DNA of 64,000 nt from contig FJUW01000042.1 in NCBI GenBank assembly GCA_900074885.1, positions 772,015 through 836,014 of the forward strand. Reading direction: 5' to 3'. The DNA is from Rhynchosporium graminicola (lineage: Eukaryota; Ascomycota; Leotiomycetes; Helotiales; Ploettnerulaceae). The position numbers were made by a program, and so were the translations under genes. Each line of letters opens with the position of its first letter. The first letter of the stretch is position 1. Under the pieces are notes generated by a model. It saw only the letters and a list, made by a program, of their open reading frames with translations, did no database searches and was not told the DNA's origin. Positions 37,045 to 49,884 of this stretch are shown here, in pieces.

Positions 37045-38914
37045 GTGGTGATGGTGAAAGGAATATTGGGTGGGCGTAGAAGTGTGAATTATGTGTACCT
37101 TTATGACAGCCAGATGCTTCGGACTTTCACGCATGTACATGACGAGTTATGCGTGAGTATGCGTCTTAGGAAGGCGATCATGATACAAATTAGGCTCTCC
37201 TACGATAAAAGCCTTCCAATAAAAATCATGTCCAGACCTTTATCAATTGCCCTAACCAGAATTTGCTTTCAGCAACTGAGTAGGTATGCGAGCAACAGCC
37301 TCAGCCCCAATAGCCGATCGATCCCCAACCACTCAAAAAGCCTCAACTCAGCAATGTCAGTAACTACAAACAAATCACCAGCAGAGTGTAGAAAAGCTCT
37401 TCTCAGTCGTATCCTCCTTCTCTCCCCTTCTCCTCTCTTTCTCCCTTCATCTCCAAATCTCTCATATAGCAAGCAGCTTGAGCACGTTTACTCTTAAACA
37501 TGATCTCTGTCCCCTTTGTTCTGGGTCACGATCTGCTTCATTTGATCCCCTTCATACATGATAGATTCGCAGTCATGGTAAGTAAGATTCGCATCCTGTT
37601 GGGAGATAGAGAAGGGATGGGAAGAGGAAGGTGAGGCAGGGGCAATGTACGTATCTTGAATTCACAACCCGACTTTGAAAATCGACATTGTAGAATCGCG
37701 AGGCAAGATGTCCATCCTCTTAGGTCAGGGAGGGACTTTTGCCTTCGGCGGGTAGAATTGGATTATGAATACAAAGAGACCTTTCAATGCTAATTTTTCG
37801 ATAGTATCACAGTACATTTCGGGAACTTATACTTTCAAACCAGCTAATGTTTCGATAGCTAAGTAGCTTTCCTAGTGTAATAGTCATATCAGGGATGTTA
37901 TTGTTGACATTAAGGTACTCGTTTAATACCAGCGAAGATAAATATGCCTCGTCATCTGTCCTAGGTAGAATAATATTTGGGGTAGTATTATGCCTCGCAG
38001 TCTAAGTAATTCTAAATTGCAAAGTCAGGATAAAAGATCTAAGAAACTTATATTACCTCACCCCGCCCCCCACCTCTGCCTTCCTTTCCTCTTCCCCTCC
38101 TATCTCTATTTCCTAATAGGATTAGAACTTGATTTACGATAAACTATAGATCATATATAGGGAGACTAAAAGAAGGAACTCATATCGCGGAACAAAGTGA
38201 CGGACAAAAGACACTATCGCTCGGACCTAGTCATAATACTTTCATCTTCATGTTCTCTCATCTTTCCCCTCAAACTCATCGCTGTGGTGACCTTTCATCT
38301 CTGACTAGACCTTTCACCCTCATCGACATTGTCCGCTCTCATTACATACTGTCGAGCCATTCTCACCGAAACACGGCTGCAGGCTCGCTTTCCGCTTTGA
38401 GATTGCGCTTCAGTCCAACCTCTCGATTGCCGCTTCCAATAAGATGACATCTGAATTGCGCGAAGGGCGCAGGGGCAAGTTAGTGAGAGCCTCAGCCTCT
38501 TAACCTAGGATTGGGGGTTCGCATTAAAATAATGCTTCATTATATGTGAAGCGAAAGAGATCAATAAGGCCCCCAAGTGATGTGTTTGTGTTACTTGAAT
38601 TCCATCTCTTGCTCCTGGAGGTGCGCGTGACCTCTGTCCAACATCATCAAAATAAAACAAAACAAAATATTCGCTTAGTCGCAGAGAGTAATCCAACCTT
38701 CAACGCCGGAACCAGTGGCCGAAGCAGATGTCATCTTTATAAAGGCAAGGGATAGATCAAACTCACGACTTGGAGTTCTTTTTTCCAACTTCAAAGCTTT
38801 GTAAGACTCTGTGACACTACCTTATGTTAATCAAGTGAAACTTCTGGAATAATTTTTGACTTGGAAAGTTTCTAGTACTTACTCTGCCTAACTCTTTTGC
38901 TCTCCCGTAGAATT
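37045..38914. other. spacer downstream of VMA22
   Basis: No confident gene. A minus-strand frame at about 37500-37660 reads coding-like for some 50 codons, but I cannot attach a start or splice sites. At 38473-38530 there is a degenerate tRNA-like stretch with a box-B-like GGTTCGCAT but no folding T stem. Confidence 0.45.
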
Positions 38915-39490
38915 AACGTCAAAATTGGCATCAGTAACGCTTTGTTTGTTAATGTAAGAATTGCGTCTTCTCTGATGAGAGAGGTATAGTTTATGGTTAT
39001 AACTCCAGATAATGCCTTTCTAACTCTACTTAGACGACATATTGAGGCTGAGAAGTATACTAGATAACCTCTATAACGTCCTCGTTATACCTTCCCGAGA
39101 TGTACCTATTATTTGCCGATTCAGCTACCCATTTTTACTCAAGGAGGAGTCCCTTGAAAGCTATGTTCTAGAGTCTTTCTGGTCGGATATAAATATACTT
39201 ACAGAATCTGATTTACGTCGACTATACTAGAGATTCGGTTATTTATCTATACAGAAGCGATAGAAATTACTAGAAGAAGCTAGCTAGATCACGAACCTAA
39301 AGTACATAAGAACCCTACTAAGTACTATAAGTACTATTAGCTATACTGCGCATCTCCCGGTAGATCTAAATTAAAGCTACATGAAATCGTCGACTTTAAT
39401 TATATAAGAGTTATTAATGTTATATAATCATACGATGAGTGTAAGTCTTATGTATAGTCGATGTAAGTGCCACTTTCCAGAACAGAGGCC
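38915..39490 (+). mobile_element. decayed copia fragment (protease to integrase N-terminus)
   Basis: Colinear with 27080-27630 of the intact element at protein level: LRSILDNLYNVLVIP matches the element's LKVMLDNLRNVLIIP; PFLLKEESLE and ESDLRRLY-stop-RFGYLS match PFLL and EANLRRLHYRFGHPS. It contains stops and at least one frameshift near 39020, so it is older than, and from a different lineage than, the 24.2-kb element. No LTRs or target duplication seen. Confidence 0.8.
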
Positions 39491-42145
39491 TTGACTGGGA
39501 AGACTCCGAATTATGGATATGTTGTCGGTACTATATGAATATAAGGGAAGTGAGAGGTAAGGGGAGTAGTACAAGGATCAAAGAACTGCTATAAGGCTAG
39601 GGTTGGAGTAAAGTAAGTTTACCTGTCTCTCCCCTTATGCTTAACAAATGCCTCCTAGTTCAAAGACTCTATTTAAGAAAAGGGAAACAATACTTCGGCC
39701 CTAACTAGTCTCCCCGTTTATCTCTACTATATAATAACTCCGTAAAACACTTCCTCTGTATGCGCAATGATTTTCCCCTTCCGCTTCAGTTGACAATTGA
39801 CCCTAGCATTAGTAGTCGTGTGTGTAAATGGTTACAACCCATTACTACGAGTCATCCCCGTTCTATTCTAGGAGTGACTTATCATGTCAGACGTTACAGC
39901 TTAAACTTGACACCCAGCTGTTCTCTCTAACGAGCTGCATCGAAATATCCTATAGATCGTCTTCCATCTTCTCTAATATCTCTATATCTCACTTCGATGA
40001 ATGAAACCACTTTCGGAACCAAGCATCACTACGTAGATATGGCAGAATGAATGAGTGAGTCCTGGAACACTTCCGTGCCCTTAGTAATTCTCACCGCGAG
40101 GTGGACCTTTCGATTTCACAATTTTGTCGGCCACATATTCTTGCATCGAAATAGAATACCTCCCTTTACTTGTCCCATCCCTTACTTCGCATCATCTGTG
40201 AGATTACAGCACAATTCGGAATAACCTCCTCACCCTCTCTTCCTCGCAGTCTCTTCTCTATCTCGTCGATCTCTTGCTTGACAGCGGTGTTTTCCCTCGC
40301 TTTCATTAGTATCTATCCTCTTCGATGCTGATGCTTCGCTTTGTAACTTTCTCAGGGAATGAACGCACAACTTCATGTTCCAAAACGTTATAACTAGCCA
40401 TGCAACAGCCCCTGGTGTACTGGCAATGTCGTACGCCCTCTGCGGGTCCTCTTTCATCAAGACCCGAAAAGATCGATAAAGTCGAAAAAGTCGAAACATG
40501 TGAGTTACTATTTTTTGTACTCTAGCTTGTCTTTGGTAGCAGAAAGTCCTTTTCGCTCCTCTTCCTTGAGGTCCTTTAGTGTGCACTGTAGGTGGTCTCG
40601 CTGTCGTACGCTATTGTAAAGAAAAAAATTGTTAGTAGAATAAATTTTGGGGCGAAATGGAACGGGGTAAGGAGCGAATGTACAGAGATGGTCTATGTGC
40701 GAAACCTAGTCCTACTGCTATTGTTGTGATACCGAAATAGATCTTTGTAATCCTGAGGCGGGATGGATATGGCATTAAGTCCGTGGAGGGAGTTGAATAG
40801 GTAGTGTGGAGGTTTTTGCCTTGATGAGACTCGTCCTCTGCACGGTAGAATATATATGGATGTGTTTATGACTGCTTTTCAATACATTTCTGGTAGTGAA
40901 CAAGGAAATGTTATAATTATGTGGAATGAAAGGGGAAAGAATTATAAGCGGTATTCGGCATCTTTTTTCGGGTCTCGTGGTCAGTATGCCATGGGCAGAC
41001 ACTATTTACTTTAGTGTACCAAAGTTAACTGAACTTCACCCGTGCTAACCGACGACCGAAGGAATCATCAAACCAAGCTAGGATATATCTTACCTTGTCT
41101 GAAGTGAGGAGCATAATGCCTAGGTATGACATTATGCACTTATCCAGCAAAGGGCTTGCAGTGCTCATTGGACTGACCTTAATACTTTGTTTCTGCTGGA
41201 GGAAGAGCAGGTCTTCCGATCTCATGTCTAGCCGGGTCCGAGCAAAATAGCTTGACCTTGAGAATTCGAGGCAACGAGATGATTATCAGAATTTATTGAA
41301 CATGAGATTGAGCAGATCGTAAAAAGATCTGGACGTCTATGAGCTCAACTGTCCAAAACCACGAACTAATCCAGAACTTTCCTTTCTGAGACTATTGTAG
41401 GACACTTCGAAATTTCTTTTCCACTTCACTCGCTGCGGAATGCGCCAGCCGGTAGCGAAGACCATAACAGGTTATGATGGCTCATTGAAGCCACTCAAGG
41501 GACTTCCGAAGACTTTGAGACTGACTCTAACTCAAGATCACCATATCAGAGTGCTAAGAACGTTTCTGAAAATCAAGTTTCCACTTCTTAAAGTAGACAT
41601 CCCATGGGCGGTTCTGACTTCTGAAAAGGAAAAATTCCAGCTCGGCAATGTCTAAACTTACCTGGATCATTCTGCTACTAAATGTCCTGAGCTACTTCCA
41701 TGACTTCTTGGTAGCAGAGCGGTAGGATCGGACTTTTGTGTAGTTGAGGTCTCGATGTATTTCTCAGTCTCTCGTTCAGCTTGGGATAATGTATGGATTG
41801 GTTTGAATAGGTTGGAATAGGTCAGAATCTCCATGTAACGGATGGTACGAGAGACAGAAATGAGCAGCCATGATACAGAGCAGTGGTGCAGAAGTAAGGT
41901 ATTGTAGCCATTACATTGATCTAGCAGTCCTAGCTAGTAGCAGCTATGTATTCCCCCCTGTATAGTAAGCCCGTGACGCCTAGCTAGCCACTTAAGCAAG
42001 TTCTTACAATCCCGTGCGAAATTATATCATAATATCCGTAGCAGATTTCGTTTCCACGACCCCTGTCGCAACAAAACAAGTGAGCAACAAACAACCGACC
42101 AGCCACCACTTATCCTTACACAGCCACAAGTCTCCCAGCACCCGT
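39491..42145. other. spacer with one possible small gene
   Basis: AT-rich to 40.1 kb. Apart from the possible spliced gene at 40.2-40.8 kb and a chance 71-codon ATG frame at 41440-41655, nothing is recognisable. Confidence 0.45.
40230..40775 (-). other. possible small spliced gene, unrecognised
   Basis: From ATG 40775 the minus strand encodes SRLRITKIYFGITTIAVGL, like an N-terminal membrane anchor. A textbook 3' splice region follows (TACTAAC branch, T-rich tract, AATAG near 40611). Downstream one frame gives a charged helix (LKDLKEEERKGLSATKDKL) and later sequence another (KQEIDEIEKRLRGREGEE). I could not find donor and acceptor phases joining all parts, so the structure is unresolved. Alternatively the unspliced 89-codon ATG frame at 40499-40230 is used, or all is chance. 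Confidence 0.3.
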
Positions 42146-45143
42146 TCAATATTCAAAGTCATCGTCAACCGCCGGTCCCTTGCTCTTCGTAACGCTCTCT
42201 TGCTTCCTATACATCTCCACCACCTGTCTCGAACTAGTCGCCATATCCGGCTTCTTATCATCTCTGATCTTGATAAACCTCGGAAACCTCAAACTAATAC
42301 CCTTTTCTCCGCCACCCTCCAATCCTTCCTTGCAACCTGCCTTATATCTCGGACTCAGCGTCAAATCCGCAGTCTTTACCTCCCAAACCACCTTCGGTTC
42401 AAACCACACATCTGGTTGATGTGCGCCGCCCGAGGAGTGCGAGTAGAAGGGTTTGGGACGGTCGATGATTAGGGGGGAGAGAGATTCGTGGAGGGACATG
42501 AGGAGAGCTTCGGAGAAGCCGGTGCCGATATTGCAAATTGTTTCGTAGGTGTCGGTTGTGGGGTTGTGGCAGGCGAGGAGGAAGGCGCCAAAGACGGAGG
42601 TGCGTTTGCCTTTACCGTGGTAGGCGCCTAGGACGACCAGGTCCAGGGAGTCACCTATGCCAGAGAGGTAATCTTTTTTGATCTGTGTTCTCGCGTGAGT
42701 ATTAAGTTCCTTGCGTTCTTATGCCGCATGAAGATGAAAGGAAGGAGAAAGGACATACCTTCAGCCAATTCCTACTCCTCTTGCTAGGCTCATAGCCACT
42801 TTCCGCACCATCCAACATCTTAACCATCAAACCCTCACACGAAGCCTTGACACTTTCATCTAGGAAAGTCTGGATATCATCTATCTCCTGCCCATCCATA
42901 CTAGTTGCGAAAGTGAATTCTCCCTCTACTGGAATGAACGATCCATGCATAAGTTCCCTACGCTCCCTTAGAGGTTTACCTACGACAGCCTCCCCATTTA
43001 AGAAGAGCAAATCGAAAGCGAAGACGCAGACCTTGACTTTGACATCTTCGATCTTGACGTCCTTCTTCTTGCGGGTCATGAGTTGTTGGAAAGGAAGGAC
43101 TTTTTTCTCAACCATATCCCATGCTACAGTCTCACAGTCAAGCACGAAGCTCTTGGTATCCGCTTTAACCCACGTATTGAGTTTCGAGAGAATATCGGGG
43201 TATTTCTTTGAAAGGTCCTCTGAGTTACGGGAGAAGATTGCGGCGAGCCCACCGGTTTCGGTTTTGGTTGCTGTGGAAGCTGGACCCCGATACTGTTGAG
43301 GGGAATCTTTGGCAACGTAGTGAATTTGAGCTCGTTCGCCATCGTATTTGTATTCGCAAGTGAAGGTTTGGTTTTCGAATCGGTCTAGGACTTCGGTGAT
43401 AGCTTTGGTGGGTTTGGCTAACATGGGTTTGAGAGGTACACCGGGTTGAAGTTTACAATTATCTCGGAGATTGTAAATACCGTGTTCTAGCATCGCTGGA
43501 ATGATTACATCGTAACTTGGCAGTTCACTAAAAACGTCAGTAAAAGCAGAGTAATGCCAGGGGTCCCTTGGTACCTGTGAACAGCCTTCAAGATGGCTTC
43601 TCCCTTTGCCAACTGCTCTGTGCTTGGAACCTTTCCTGATTCCTTAGCTTCAATCTCATGACATACCATAGCTTGTGCAAGGGACACAAGTACAGTCTTC
43701 TCAGCAAGACCGAGACGCAGTTTTCCCTCCAGAAATCGTACGATGAACTTTGCTTCACTTGCTCCTCCCTTGTCCTTAGTGATATCGACTTTGCCAGACA
43801 TGTGCATATCAGCAGCTGCAAGCAATTTCTTGATTAAGTCGACCTTCCTTGTTTGAGCTCCGTCTCCAGATGTAGTGGCCACATCCATCAATCCCTTGTG
43901 GACCGCTCGGATCGTCAAAGCTTTTGGCTTGAACATTACTGGCTGGTTTGCTCTACTCTTCACAGCAACCAAGCCAAGATCTCCAATTTGCTTTTGGTCT
44001 TCCTTGATGATCGCCAGACTACGACCAGTACTGCCACCAATAGCTTTCATGATAAGTGACTCGCCAATACCAAGTTCGATTCCAGCGTAATCTGCCGCCA
44101 GTTTGTTGATCATGAGAAGAACAGTTGGGAGCATATCATCTGGCGTAAGTCTAAGGACTTGTCGGAGGAAAAGTGAACAATGAGCTGCTATGACCAGTCT
44201 CTTCGAAGTCATTTCGATGAGGGAGAATGTAGTGCAAAGAGCTGCATAGGGTACTGGTGCTCCAGGTTCCCAATCTGGAAATGGATCTTTGGCCTTGGAC
44301 TTCAAGGTTGTCTGAATCTTCTCTCGGGCTTTTGCTGCAACTTCTGGCTTTTCGTCATCCTCGTCCTCTTCCATTTCTTCGTCAACCTCAGAGACGGAAG
44401 AGGCATTTGATGCTCTTCGTTTCGAGCTTGAGCTTACTACCTCGAACTTCTCCTCATCCTCTTCCTGCTTCACTTCCTTCTTGCCTTTCTTTGCTGGCGA
44501 GGGGGTGGCCGACTTTGTAGGAGCTGCCTTGGTCTTTGATTTAGCCTCGGGTTCGGACTTCGATTTTGGTGTTGGCTTGTCCTCCTTTTGCATGGCATTA
44601 CGACGGGGCCGTTTGAAAACGGGCTCCTCATCATCATCTTCCTTTTCCTCGACAATCTCTTCCTTGATTTTCTTTTTCTTGTCTGGTTTGACTTCCACGG
44701 GGGTTGGAGATCTTGATCGCTTCTTGGACTCTATAGTCATAGGCTTCACGTTCTCCTTCTTGACTTTAGGCTTGGCTTCCTCATCAGACACTCCGTCCTT
44801 CTTGGCTGTTGAGCTGATTTTGGGCTTGGTTTCTGTATCCGGCTCTTCCTCCTTCTTCTTCTTCGATTCAATTTTAGACTTGACTTCCGTATCTGACTCT
44901 TCATCCTTCATCTCCGAATCCTCAATCTCCTTCGCGGCACTTGTATTCGGTGTAGTACTTGCTTTGCTGGAGAAAGCGAGCTTAGATTGCTTTGCGGGGG
45001 CACTCGTGCCGTTCGGTTTTCCAAAGAACTTTCTATTGAACATTGCTAATTAGCACTAACCCTCAGCGATTGGGAAGTCTGACCCACCCCAGGGTGGTTT
45101 GGGGATCTTTGACATACCCCAGCGTTGACTGTTTAGGAGGCAT
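42146..45143 (-). CDS. CDC9: ATP-dependent DNA ligase I (Cdc9/LIG1)
   Basis: Joins Okazaki fragments and completes excision repair in the nucleus. Exons on the minus strand: 45143..45118, 45032..43575, 43527..42759 and 42682..42146 (929 aa). The PCNA-binding PIP box (QSTLGKFF, residues 5-12) is created by the first splice junction. A 230-residue Lys/Glu-rich disordered region follows, then the DNA-binding domain, then the adenylation domain with active-site Lys555 in EYKYDGER, and the OB-fold with IRFPRF-like SLRFPRF and the C-terminal DDDFEY. Length fits fungal ligase I. It is divergent from asparaginyl-tRNA synthetase over 487 bp. Confidence 0.96.
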
Positions 45144-45630
45144 CTTGAATAATCTAAGGAGCGGCTTCTGCGTCAACAGAGTACTGAACAGTCGTCGAGA
45201 AGCCACAATGGTTGATTGAGAGGTTTCGAATTACGATAATTAATCGCATCAGGAGGCGTTGGGGATTTGCTTGTAAGGCAACAGTCGCGCGGATCTGGGA
45301 GGAGGGTTAAATTTAGAGATCAGGTGGTCCAGGTCGCGTTGGACGTTCTCAGTTCATCGCGTGATATAACGGGTGAGGGCGCAAATCATATAGCATATCA
45401 AAACAATCCTAGAAAACACACGGTCACGGTCATCGCTGCCTTGTCGCGTCGGACCGTGTTGAACCGCGTAAATGGATTGTGGCAGGTCACTAAAACCTTC
45501 GAGGTTTCGGATACTCCCACACCCTGAATCTGAAGAGGGGTGACTCAAAGCGAGGACTCACCGGTATCTCCCCCACCAAAAAGTCAAGATTTGTCAGTTG
45601 ATAACAACAACACACGATCAGAATACAAAG
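45144..45630. promoter_or_regulatory. shared divergent promoter region CDC9 / AsnRS
   Basis: 487 bp between start codons pointing apart. It contains ACGCGTTG-like and CGCG-rich short words (45285-45480), but no exact MCB (ACGCGT) site that I can see. Confidence 0.45.
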
Positions 45631-47438
45631 ATGGCCGCAATTCAAGAACTCGCAAGTCGAGCGAAGCTGGACACAATCTATGTCGACACAGACGCAGGCA
45701 CAGACGACCAAGCTGCAACTGGAGAGGAATCAAAACCATACAAGTCGCTGGCCTACGCATACATTCAACAGGGTGGTAGTGAGGGCAAGACATACCAATC
45801 GCGCGCATCTGTGACCGGTGCAGTTAGTGCAGATGGTGATCCAGCCGAGAGATTGGTGTGGAAAGAGCCTGCTAAAGCTGCAGTGAAGAAGGCTGTTGGC
45901 GCATTAGATGCACACAAGAAGAAAGTCCTAAAACAACAACAACAAGCTGCGCAGGAAGAGGAGAAAGAAAAGGCACGTCTGAAGACCCTCGAGGAGGCGA
46001 AGAAAATTGTTCTTACTGAGGATGAGAGTCTGCCGAAGGCTGTTAAGATCACAATTGGAGAAAAGAGCATTACACTGGGCGAGGGAGATGTTAAGGGCAC
46101 ACGGGTCAAGGTTTCTGGACGCATACACAGACTGCGACAACAGAAGCAAGCTACATTTCTTACTTTGATTGATGGATACGGACACTTGCAATGTGTGATC
46201 TCAGGAAACTTGACTAAGACCTACGAGGCTCTCACTTTCGCTCAAGGAACTTCATTGACATTGTACGGTGAGATGCGAAAAGTTCTAGCTGGACAAACTG
46301 CTCCCGATGATCGTGAGCTTCATGTCGATTTCTACAGAGTCATTGGTGCGAGTCCTTCTGATGCCGAAGCTATCACCAACAAAGTCTCCGCTCAACAGGA
46401 TCAATGGGATTCTGCTATGTTGGACAACCGTCACTTGGTCCTTCGAGGAGATACCGCATCATCAGTCATGAAGGTTCGATCAGCTGTTGAATGGGCTTTC
46501 GCAAAGGCATACAGAGAGCTCCGTTTCACCAAGATCAGCCCTCCAGCTTTCGTACAAACACAAGTCGAAGGTGGATCCACACTTTTCGAACTAGATTACT
46601 ACGGAGAAAAGACATATCTCACCCAATCCTCCCAACTGTACCTCGAGACCGGCCTCCCATCGCTCGGAAACGTGTACTGTATTGAGAAATCTTTCCGGGC
46701 CGAGAAATCATTGACCCGTCGTCATCTTTCCGAATATACCCATGTCGAAGCCGAGCTTGACTTCATTGATTTCGACGACTTGCTAGATCACCTGGAAGAG
46801 ATGATCAGTCGAGTCATCACCACCATTCTCGACGACAAGGAAATCGCCGGCTACATCAAGGAACTCAACCCCGAATTTGCACCTCCTACCCGCCCATTCA
46901 AGAGAATGCGTTACTCAGACGCCATAAACTGGCTCAACGAGCAAGATCCTCCCATCTTGAACGAAGAAGGTAACCCTCATGTGTTCGGAGACGATATCGC
47001 TGAGGCTGCTGAGCGTAGGATGACGGATATCATCAACTTGCCTATCCTCCTGACGCACTTCCCGGTCGAGATTAAGGCTTTCTACATGAAGAAGGATCCA
47101 AATGACCCAAGGGTAACGGAGAGTGTTGACGTGCTTATGCCGGGTGTTGGAGAGATTGTTGGTGGATCTATGAGAATGGAGGGGTACGAGGAGTTGATGG
47201 ACGCGTATAACAGGGAGGGCATCTCGCCCAAGGAGTACTATTGGTATACTGAGCAGCGAAAGTACGTATTGACCCAACCCTTCCCTCACAGATGTGCTAA
47301 CTCGGTCACAGGTACGGCACTTCTCCTCACGGTGGTTACGGATTGGGTCTTGAGCGCTTCATTGCTTGGATCTGCAAGCAGCATTCTGTTCGTACTTGCT
47401 GCTTGTATCCTCGATTCATGGGTCGCTGCAAGCCTTAG
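45631..47438 (+). CDS. DED81: cytosolic asparaginyl-tRNA synthetase
   Basis: Class IIb synthetase charging tRNA-Asn. Exons 45631..47261 and 47312..47438 (585 aa); ATG 45631 is the first ATG of a frame preceded by TTG. A fungal N-terminal module ([16 protein letters not shown]; later a Lys/Gln helix) precedes the OB-fold ([19 protein letters not shown]). Catalytic motifs: motif 1 region, motif 2 ([19 protein letters not shown]), and motif 3 [12 protein letters not shown], supplied by the second exon. [17 protein letters not shown] and [19 protein letters not shown] separate AsnRS from AspRS. Confidence 0.95.
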
Positions 47439-49884
47439 GTTTGTGGCTTTGTTATGTCACTTGCCGCATATATCAAGCTCTGTGCTTGGACAATCCTTAT
47501 CGCGAGATGGAAAGTCTTTGCTAGCCAGCCAATTGCTCAGATAGATAGATTTGCTTTAGTTTTGGGAGAGCGTTAACGATATCATCTCGTGCTTTCTCTG
47601 CACCTCGCAGTTCTTACGCTCACGCTTTATCTTCGTTGGTCCTAATCTTCCAATTCATGCCTGGAGTCCTAGCTATGGTCACGCGATCGCTCGGAAAGTA
47701 GATGGAACACAGATTCCTCAGGCAAGAAGCCAAAGCCAGCACTAGCACCTAGCAACATGAATAGTCAGGTGCATCGTACCTACGTACACATTTAACATCG
47801 GAAGCTGGGTGTACTCCGTAAGAAATAGAAAGAAGAAGCGGGTAATATGAAATGTCGAAAGATGCCACGAAGCTTTTCTTTTTCTTGCTCTCAGCGTCTA
47901 AATCGGGCTGTAGATCTGCATCTGATAAGCGAAACATCTCGGGGGCCCGGGTGGGTCAGGGGTTGTTTTGATTCAGGTTGACGGGGGCCTGGCTTGGCTT
48001 GGCTTGGCTTGGCTTGGCTTGACTTGGGAGGAAATTTGAAACGGCGCTGGCGTGGGCGAACAAGAAGAATATAGAGCGGGAATCGATGGGCAGGCACAGA
48101 GAGGATGAGATGATTTCTTTGGGTTGTTTTTGGGCATGGAATGCTTCTTGGATCATGGAGGCGTTTTCGATGTGTATGATGGGCTTGGGTGGATTGGTTG
48201 GGTTGGGAACAGCAGAGATGGGATGAGATTGAGATTATCCGGTTTGTTCGGAAGTGTGGTACTGTAGGAGGAGGGAAAGTGAAAGTCTAAGACGATGGAT
48301 TAAGACGATAGGATCTTCGATAGCTTCATCCCCATCGGACGGAAGGTTTATCAAACGTAACAAACACTCTGCACTCTGTCGTTCCTGACTTTGGCCGGAA
48401 ACTGATCCCGCCGGAATGTCTAGCTAGCTCTCAGGATTGTGGGGTTTCTCCGATGTCTATGATCTCAAACTTGACGGACGTGGTCTCGTGATTCGGAGGT
48501 TTGAGATGGTTGGGATGAGACTGCATGAGATGAGATAGTTCGGGCGAGTTGGTGATGTGAGAGAGGCACGATTGTTGGCTACTGACGTTTCTTGACTCTT
48601 GAGCCAGGAGATTGGTGAAGATGTTGGTTTTCGGTGCTACTGTGAGACCATTGCAGCTGGTATCTTGAGGGCGTCTATATTGTATGTAGTATGCGAGCAT
48701 AACTCAGTCTAGCAGAGTAGTACTGTAACTCTTAACATACCAAGATAAGATGGTTTGTTATATTGGTCTCCAAGGAATGTGATGGATCGTGGTAATTGGT
48801 GGTATGTGTTCCTGAAACATAGCTGGTGAATACTTCCTTCTCTTGTGAAGACTGTTGACACGCTTCTATACTCACTCACTCACTCACTCACACGTACTCC
48901 AACGATATGCTTCTTTCTACTCGTATTCCAACGACATGCTCATCTATGCCAAGGTTCACATGAACTTGTAACAGTTCAGAGTTCAATTGCTCAATCAATT
49001 AGAGGTCGACATTGCATTTTGATTGGCCGCATAGCTATTTTTAAAGAACACTCAAGGTGCCCGCTAAGCGATAAACAGCTAGCTCAGTTTCTCCTGTAAA
49101 ATTACCCAGCTCCTTATTTGGACTCGGCCGCCATGCCATCCTCTCCTGCCTGCCTGTCGTCTTGATTCATTCCGTACCGCTTTCTCCTTCTTCTCCAAAT
49201 CCCTCTTCGATTCCTCTCGTCCTCTCTTCCTCTCGGCTCTATTGCTCCTCATCCTTCTTCAACTCTTTTGCTTCCCCGGCTTCTTCTTGGCCACTTCTTT
49301 TTGTAGCCAGTCCCACGCTCATTATCGCTTCTTATTCCATTTCTTCCATCAATCCATTTACATACCATAAACTCTTTATTCCGGATCCTTCAGCCAACAA
49401 CCAAACCACACTCGCTCCCTCAGGCACATTCTCCCTATTCTTTGTTCTGCCAACCACTTGCACTACTCAAATCCCTCCTACAATCAACATCCTCCTCGAC
49501 TGAAGTCTGCGAAGCCCTTCTTCGAAATTCCGAACTACATCCGCCTGTTCGTTCTCACCTGCAATTTGGCCTGCATACTTTGTATAAACACTGCGGATAT
49601 CTAATCATACAAGAGCTTGTTTTATCAAAGATTCTCCCGGCAGACTTCCTTCGAAACCTACTCGATCCCACGAATCAAAACAGATCGAAATCCTTTGTAT
49701 GTAACGAACCCTTACAATCGATTGAGACCACGCAATCGAACCTTCTCCAGCCAGTTTACATCAATTAATCTTTGCCTTCAACCCCATAACTGGTGCCTCC
49801 TTTTGGCACTTTTAATCCTTCAAAACGGCTGTATTATCATCACTTGTGCGGGACAGCTCTGTCCTGCCACCTCATCTTCTCGGG
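47439..49884. other. spacer and probable long leader of the Nrd1-type gene
   Basis: No gene recognised. Holds (GGCTT)n at 47991-48020 and (CTCA)n at 48871-48891. From about 49150 the plus strand becomes strongly pyrimidine-rich, as in a long fungal promoter/5' leader with several short upstream frames before ATG 49885. Confidence 0.5.
47991..48020. repeat. (GGCTT)6 microsatellite
   Basis: Six perfect pentanucleotide units followed by a variant unit, in intergenic DNA. Confidence 0.9.

Noticed and set aside
37500..37660. Minus-strand frame ending ...QIVTQNKGDRDHV
   Set aside because: Open for about 50 codons and protein-like, but no start codon or splice acceptor fits and no family is recognised.
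38473..38535. tRNA-Lys-like stretch with CTCTTAA loop and box-B-like GGTTCGCAT
   Set aside because: The T stem cannot pair (GGGGG against TAAAA), the D arm lacks GG and the acceptor stem is absent. At most a relic.
47892..48156. Frames translating the GGCTT repeat as KPSQA repeats
   Set aside because: A simple-sequence artefact, not a repeat protein.
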